Shown piece after piece: positions 7,792 to 9,807 of a stretch of 9,807 nt of DNA. The stretch is from contig JADLHH010000024.1 in assembly GCA_020848855.1 (NCBI GenBank), forward strand, positions 1 through 9,807. The letters run 5' to 3'. The position numbers and the translations under genes are program-made. Numbering within the stretch: the stretch's first letter is position 1; each line of letters opens with the position of its first letter. This DNA comes from Anaerolineae bacterium (lineage in GTDB: Bacteria > Chloroflexota > Anaerolineae > Aggregatilineales > Phototrophicaceae). The notes under the pieces are model-generated. The model saw nothing but the letters and a program-made list of their open reading frames with translations. It was not told where the DNA came from and searched no databases.

Positions 7792-9653
7792 TGGCGACTC
7801 AGGTCATGTTCCAGGAGCATCACGACGCCCTGACCGGGATGGTCAGGCGCTGGGATCGACGCCTGCGGCTGAGCCAGACGATCCTCTGGCTGCCGCGCAG
7901 CCTGCTGCCCGGTCTGGCGGTGAGCATCGTCCTGGCGGTGGTCTCGCGGATGCGTCCCTGGCTCATGCCCCAGCAGATCGCGCTGGTCGCCGGCGCGCTG
8001 GTCACGCTCGGCGTGGTGGGGTTCGCACTGGCAGTCTGGCTGTGGCGGCGACCGTCGCTCACGTCGGCGCGGCGTTTCGACGTAGAGTTCCGCCTCAGCG
8101 AGCGCGTCTCGACGGCGCTCGAACTGACGCTGGGGACGATCCACGCCAGCGAAGAACTGGCGCTGCGCCAGCTTGAGGACGCGCGCAGCCGCGCCAGCGC
8201 GGTACACGCCAGTGAGCACATCCCACTAACGGTGAACCGGCGCGACTGGGTGATCGCAGTCGTGCTGGCGGGGGTGCTGGCGCTACTCCTGCTCCTGCCC
8301 AACCCGCAGGCGGACGTGCTGGCGGCGGCTTCGGAGCAGCGTTCGGCTATCGACAATGCCGCCGACCAGGTGCGCGAGGCAATGCAGGATGTCGCCTCGG
8401 ATACCTCGCTCGGCAACGAGGAACGCCAGACGCTGCTGGAACAGCTCCAGACGACGGTGAACACGCTCGAACAGCCAAATATCTCGCGGGAAGAAGCCTT
8501 CGCCGCGCTGTCGGACTCGCAGTCCAACCTGCAAGCCAGCAGCGACGAACTCAACCGGCGGTCGAGCCTGAGCCAGTCGGCGCTGCAGCAGGCTGCCGAC
8601 GCGCTGCGACAGGCTTCGCAGCAGTCGGGCAGCCCGTCGGACAGCAGCGGGCAGCCGACCGGGGCTATGGAGCAGGTTACGCAGAACCTCGACCAGCTTG
8701 CCGAAAACGCCCGCCAGATGACCGAAGCCGAACGCCAGCAGGCAGCGCAGGCGCTCCAGAACGCCGCCCAATCGCTGCAGAACAGCAACCCGCAGGCGGC
8801 GCAAAACCTGAACGACGCCGCCCAGCAAATGCAGCAGCAGAACCTGAATCAGCAGCAGCTACAGCAGGCGCTCGAACAGGCGCAGCAGCAAATGCAGCAG
8901 CAGAGCCAGCAGGCGCAGCAACAGCAGCAGTCGGCGCAGAACATGAACGACGCAGCGCAGCAGATGCAGCAGTCCGCCTCGCAGGTCAGCCAGCAGGCGC
9001 AGCAACAGCAGCAAAACCAGCAGGCACAGCAGCAGCAGAACGGCAATCAGTCCGACCAGAACCAGCAGGGGCAGCAAAACCAGCCCGGCGACCAGCAAAG
9101 CCAGCAGAATCAGCAGCAGGGCGAGCAGGGTCAGCAGGGCGAACCCGGCTCGCCGCAGTCGGCGCAGCAGGGAAACCAGAACTCGGCGGAAGCGCAGTCC
9201 CAGCAGGATATTCCCGGTCAGGGGCAGCAGCAGAGCGAAGAGTCGACCACGTCGCAGCAGGCGCAGTCGCTCAGCGCGGGCAGTCAGCCGGGCGACCAGC
9301 AGCAGAGCGACAGCCAAAGTATGCAGCAGCAGCGGTCACAGGCGCTCAACCAGCCGAGCAATAACCCCGAAGGTCAGGGTGAGGGCGAATTCGAGGCGGT
9401 CAACGTGCCGCGGCGCATCGGGAATCAGGCGAACGACGGCAGCAACGTCCAGCTTGACCCCGACGCCAGCAACGCGCCGGTACAGGAAGGCGACTTCTCC
9501 GAAAACCCAACCGGACAGGTGACCATCCCATACAATCAGGTGTTCAGCGACTATGCCAATTCCGCCAACGAGGCGCTCGAAAGTGACTACGTACCGCTCG
9601 GCTTGCGCGACGTGGTGCGCGACTACTTCACCTCGCTCGAACCGAGGCGCTGA
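7791..9653 (+). CDS. DUF4175-like membrane protein with Q-rich tail
   Basis: 620 residues. Hydrophobic segments at about 37-52, 63-85 and 153-171, with a basic N-terminus, suggest N-inside topology and a ~450-residue C-terminal part outside the membrane. The cytosolic loop carries ARRFDVEFRLSERVSTALEL (93-112), which resembles the segment after the first membrane pair in DUF4175-type proteins. Outside, residues ~172-330 are polar and helical with heptad-like spacing, so probably a coiled coil. Residues ~340-517 are glutamine-rich low complexity. The last ~60 residues return to ordinary composition and contain VFSDYANSANEALESDYVPLGLRDVVRDYFTSLEP, a segment I associate with related Chloroflexota proteins (split here: VFSDYANSANEAL, then ESDYVPLGLRDVVRDYF). 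In other genomes such genes often lie near MoxR and DUF58 genes; neither is visible here. A role in the cell envelope is likely, the function unknown. Confidence 0.8.
   Translation: MATQVMFQEHHDALTGMVRRWDRRLRLSQTILWLPRSLLPGLAVSIVLAVVSRMRPWLMPQQIALVAGALVTLGVVGFALAVWLWRRPSLTSARRFDVEFRLSERVSTALELTLGTIHASEELALRQLEDARSRASAVHASEHIPLTVNRRDWVIAVVLAGVLALLLLLPNPQADVLAAASEQRSAIDNAADQVREAMQDVASDTSLGNEERQTLLEQLQTTVNTLEQPNISREEAFAALSDSQSNLQASSDELNRRSSLSQSALQQAADALRQASQQSGSPSDSSGQPTGAMEQVTQNLDQLAENARQMTEAERQQAAQALQNAAQSLQNSNPQAAQNLNDAAQQMQQQNLNQQQLQQALEQAQQQMQQQSQQAQQQQQSAQNMNDAAQQMQQSASQVSQQAQQQQQNQQAQQQQNGNQSDQNQQGQQNQPGDQQSQQNQQQGEQGQQGEPGSPQSAQQGNQNSAEAQSQQDIPGQGQQQSEESTTSQQAQSLSAGSQPGDQQQSDSQSMQQQRSQALNQPSNNPEGQGEGEFEAVNVPRRIGNQANDGSNVQLDPDASNAPVQEGDFSENPTGQVTIPYNQVFSDYANSANEALESDYVPLGLRDVVRDYFTSLEPRR
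8808..9341 (+). repeat. CAG/CAA-rich low-complexity region coding poly-Gln-like tract
   Basis: Codons 340-517 of the DUF4175-like gene are dominated by CAG with some CAA, often two to five in a row, broken by GCG, AAC, GGC and AGC codons. By eye about half of the encoded residues are Gln. A diverged internal repeat is visible: LNDAAQQMQQQ (8808-8840) and MNDAAQQMQQ (8943-8972), 135 bases apart, and SQQAQQQQQ occurs at residues 372-380 and again at 400-408. Slippage during replication could change the length of this tract between strains. Confidence 0.85.
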
Positions 9654-9710
9654 AATAACCCGCAAGATAATACTTGAAATTCGCTTCAGCCTAAAAGCCA
9701 GAGAGAATTG

Positions 9711-9716
9711 AAGGAG
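9711..9716 (+). promoter_or_regulatory. Strong Shine-Dalgarno site of the last gene
   Basis: AAGGAG lies 8 bases before the ATG at 9725, the best ribosome binding site in the window, and sets the start of the truncated last gene. The 71-base gap before that gene is AT-rich compared with the coding regions, but I see no promoter pair with good spacing in it. Confidence 0.7.
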
Positions 9717-9724
9717 ATTATCAA

Positions 9725-9807
9725 ATGGAAACGACCGTGAAGAAACCTCGTGTTCTTGGGCTTGTCCTCGTGTTTCTACTGCGAGGCGCAGTCATGCTCT
9801 ATCTCTC
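9725..9807 (+). CDS. Start of a membrane or exported protein (3' partial)
   Basis: Only the first 27 codons are present and the frame is open to the window end. The peptide starts METTVKKPRVLGLVLVFLL and continues RGAVMLYLS: a short polar N-terminus with two lysines and an arginine, then a hydrophobic stretch, as in a first membrane segment or signal anchor. Codon choice in this stretch (CTT, GTT, CGT, CTA) is less GC-biased than in the upstream genes. The strong AAGGAG site supports it being a real gene. The family cannot be named from so few residues. Confidence 0.6.
   Translation, partial: METTVKKPRVLGLVLVFLLRGAVMLYL

Noticed and set aside
8849..9317. Minus-strand frames rich in Leu or Cys opposite the Q-rich tract, resembling membrane or cysteine-rich peptides
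   Set aside because: They are the direct antisense reading of CAG repeats (CTG gives Leu, TGC gives Cys), so the composition is an artefact.
8808..9341. Possible CRISPR-like or tandem DNA array because of the repetitive look
   Set aside because: Repeats are irregular in length and spacing, stay in codon register and have no unique spacers; this is a low-complexity coding tract.
9674..9698. Terminator after the Q-rich gene (TGAA/TTCA and GCTT/AAGC pairs)
   Set aside because: The stems are only 4 base pairs and no run of T follows.

Overview
The window is a GC-rich, gene-dense bacterial segment with every recognisable gene on the + strand. Long open frames on the opposite strand are codon-bias shadows. 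The protein types (a GATase-like membrane protein, ABC exporter genes with the MPDEFGVYDD variant, a GT39-like mannosyl/arabinosyl-transferase-type protein and a DUF4175-like glutamine-rich membrane protein) suggest Chloroflexota, perhaps an Anaerolineae-like lineage. This is an inference from family resemblance; there is no rRNA or marker gene here to settle it.

Layout: 3-2084 is the 3' part of a membrane protein with a degenerate class I glutamine amidotransferase-like domain, two membrane segments and a large C-terminal region. A 102-base gap with a possible promoter follows. Then come an ABC transporter ATPase (2187-3146), a multi-pass GT39-family-like glycosyltransferase (3224-5029, probably starting further upstream), a PLP-dependent cysteine synthase family enzyme (5026-5955, overlapping the previous gene by ATGA), an ABC-2 type permease (6009-7334), a 131-residue cytosolic protein (7396-7791) and a DUF4175-like three-pass membrane protein with a long glutamine-rich extracytoplasmic tail (7791-9653, overlapping the previous stop by one base). 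A further gene with a strong ribosome binding site begins at 9725 and runs off the window.

Taken together the genes look like an envelope-related operon or a pair of adjacent operons. The ATPase and the permease most likely form one ABC exporter, with the first gene as a candidate accessory subunit. The glycosyltransferase and the PLP enzyme lie between the ATPase and permease genes and are translationally coupled to each other. The substrate of the exporter and the role of the Q-rich protein cannot be read from the sequence. No mobile element, CRISPR array, tRNA, rRNA or convincing terminator was seen, and no intergenic gap exceeds about 105 bases. I did not find clear evidence for a wholly new system. 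The best leads are the probable non-standard start of the glycosyltransferase, the mixed gene order of the ABC module, and the coupled small protein plus Q-rich membrane protein.
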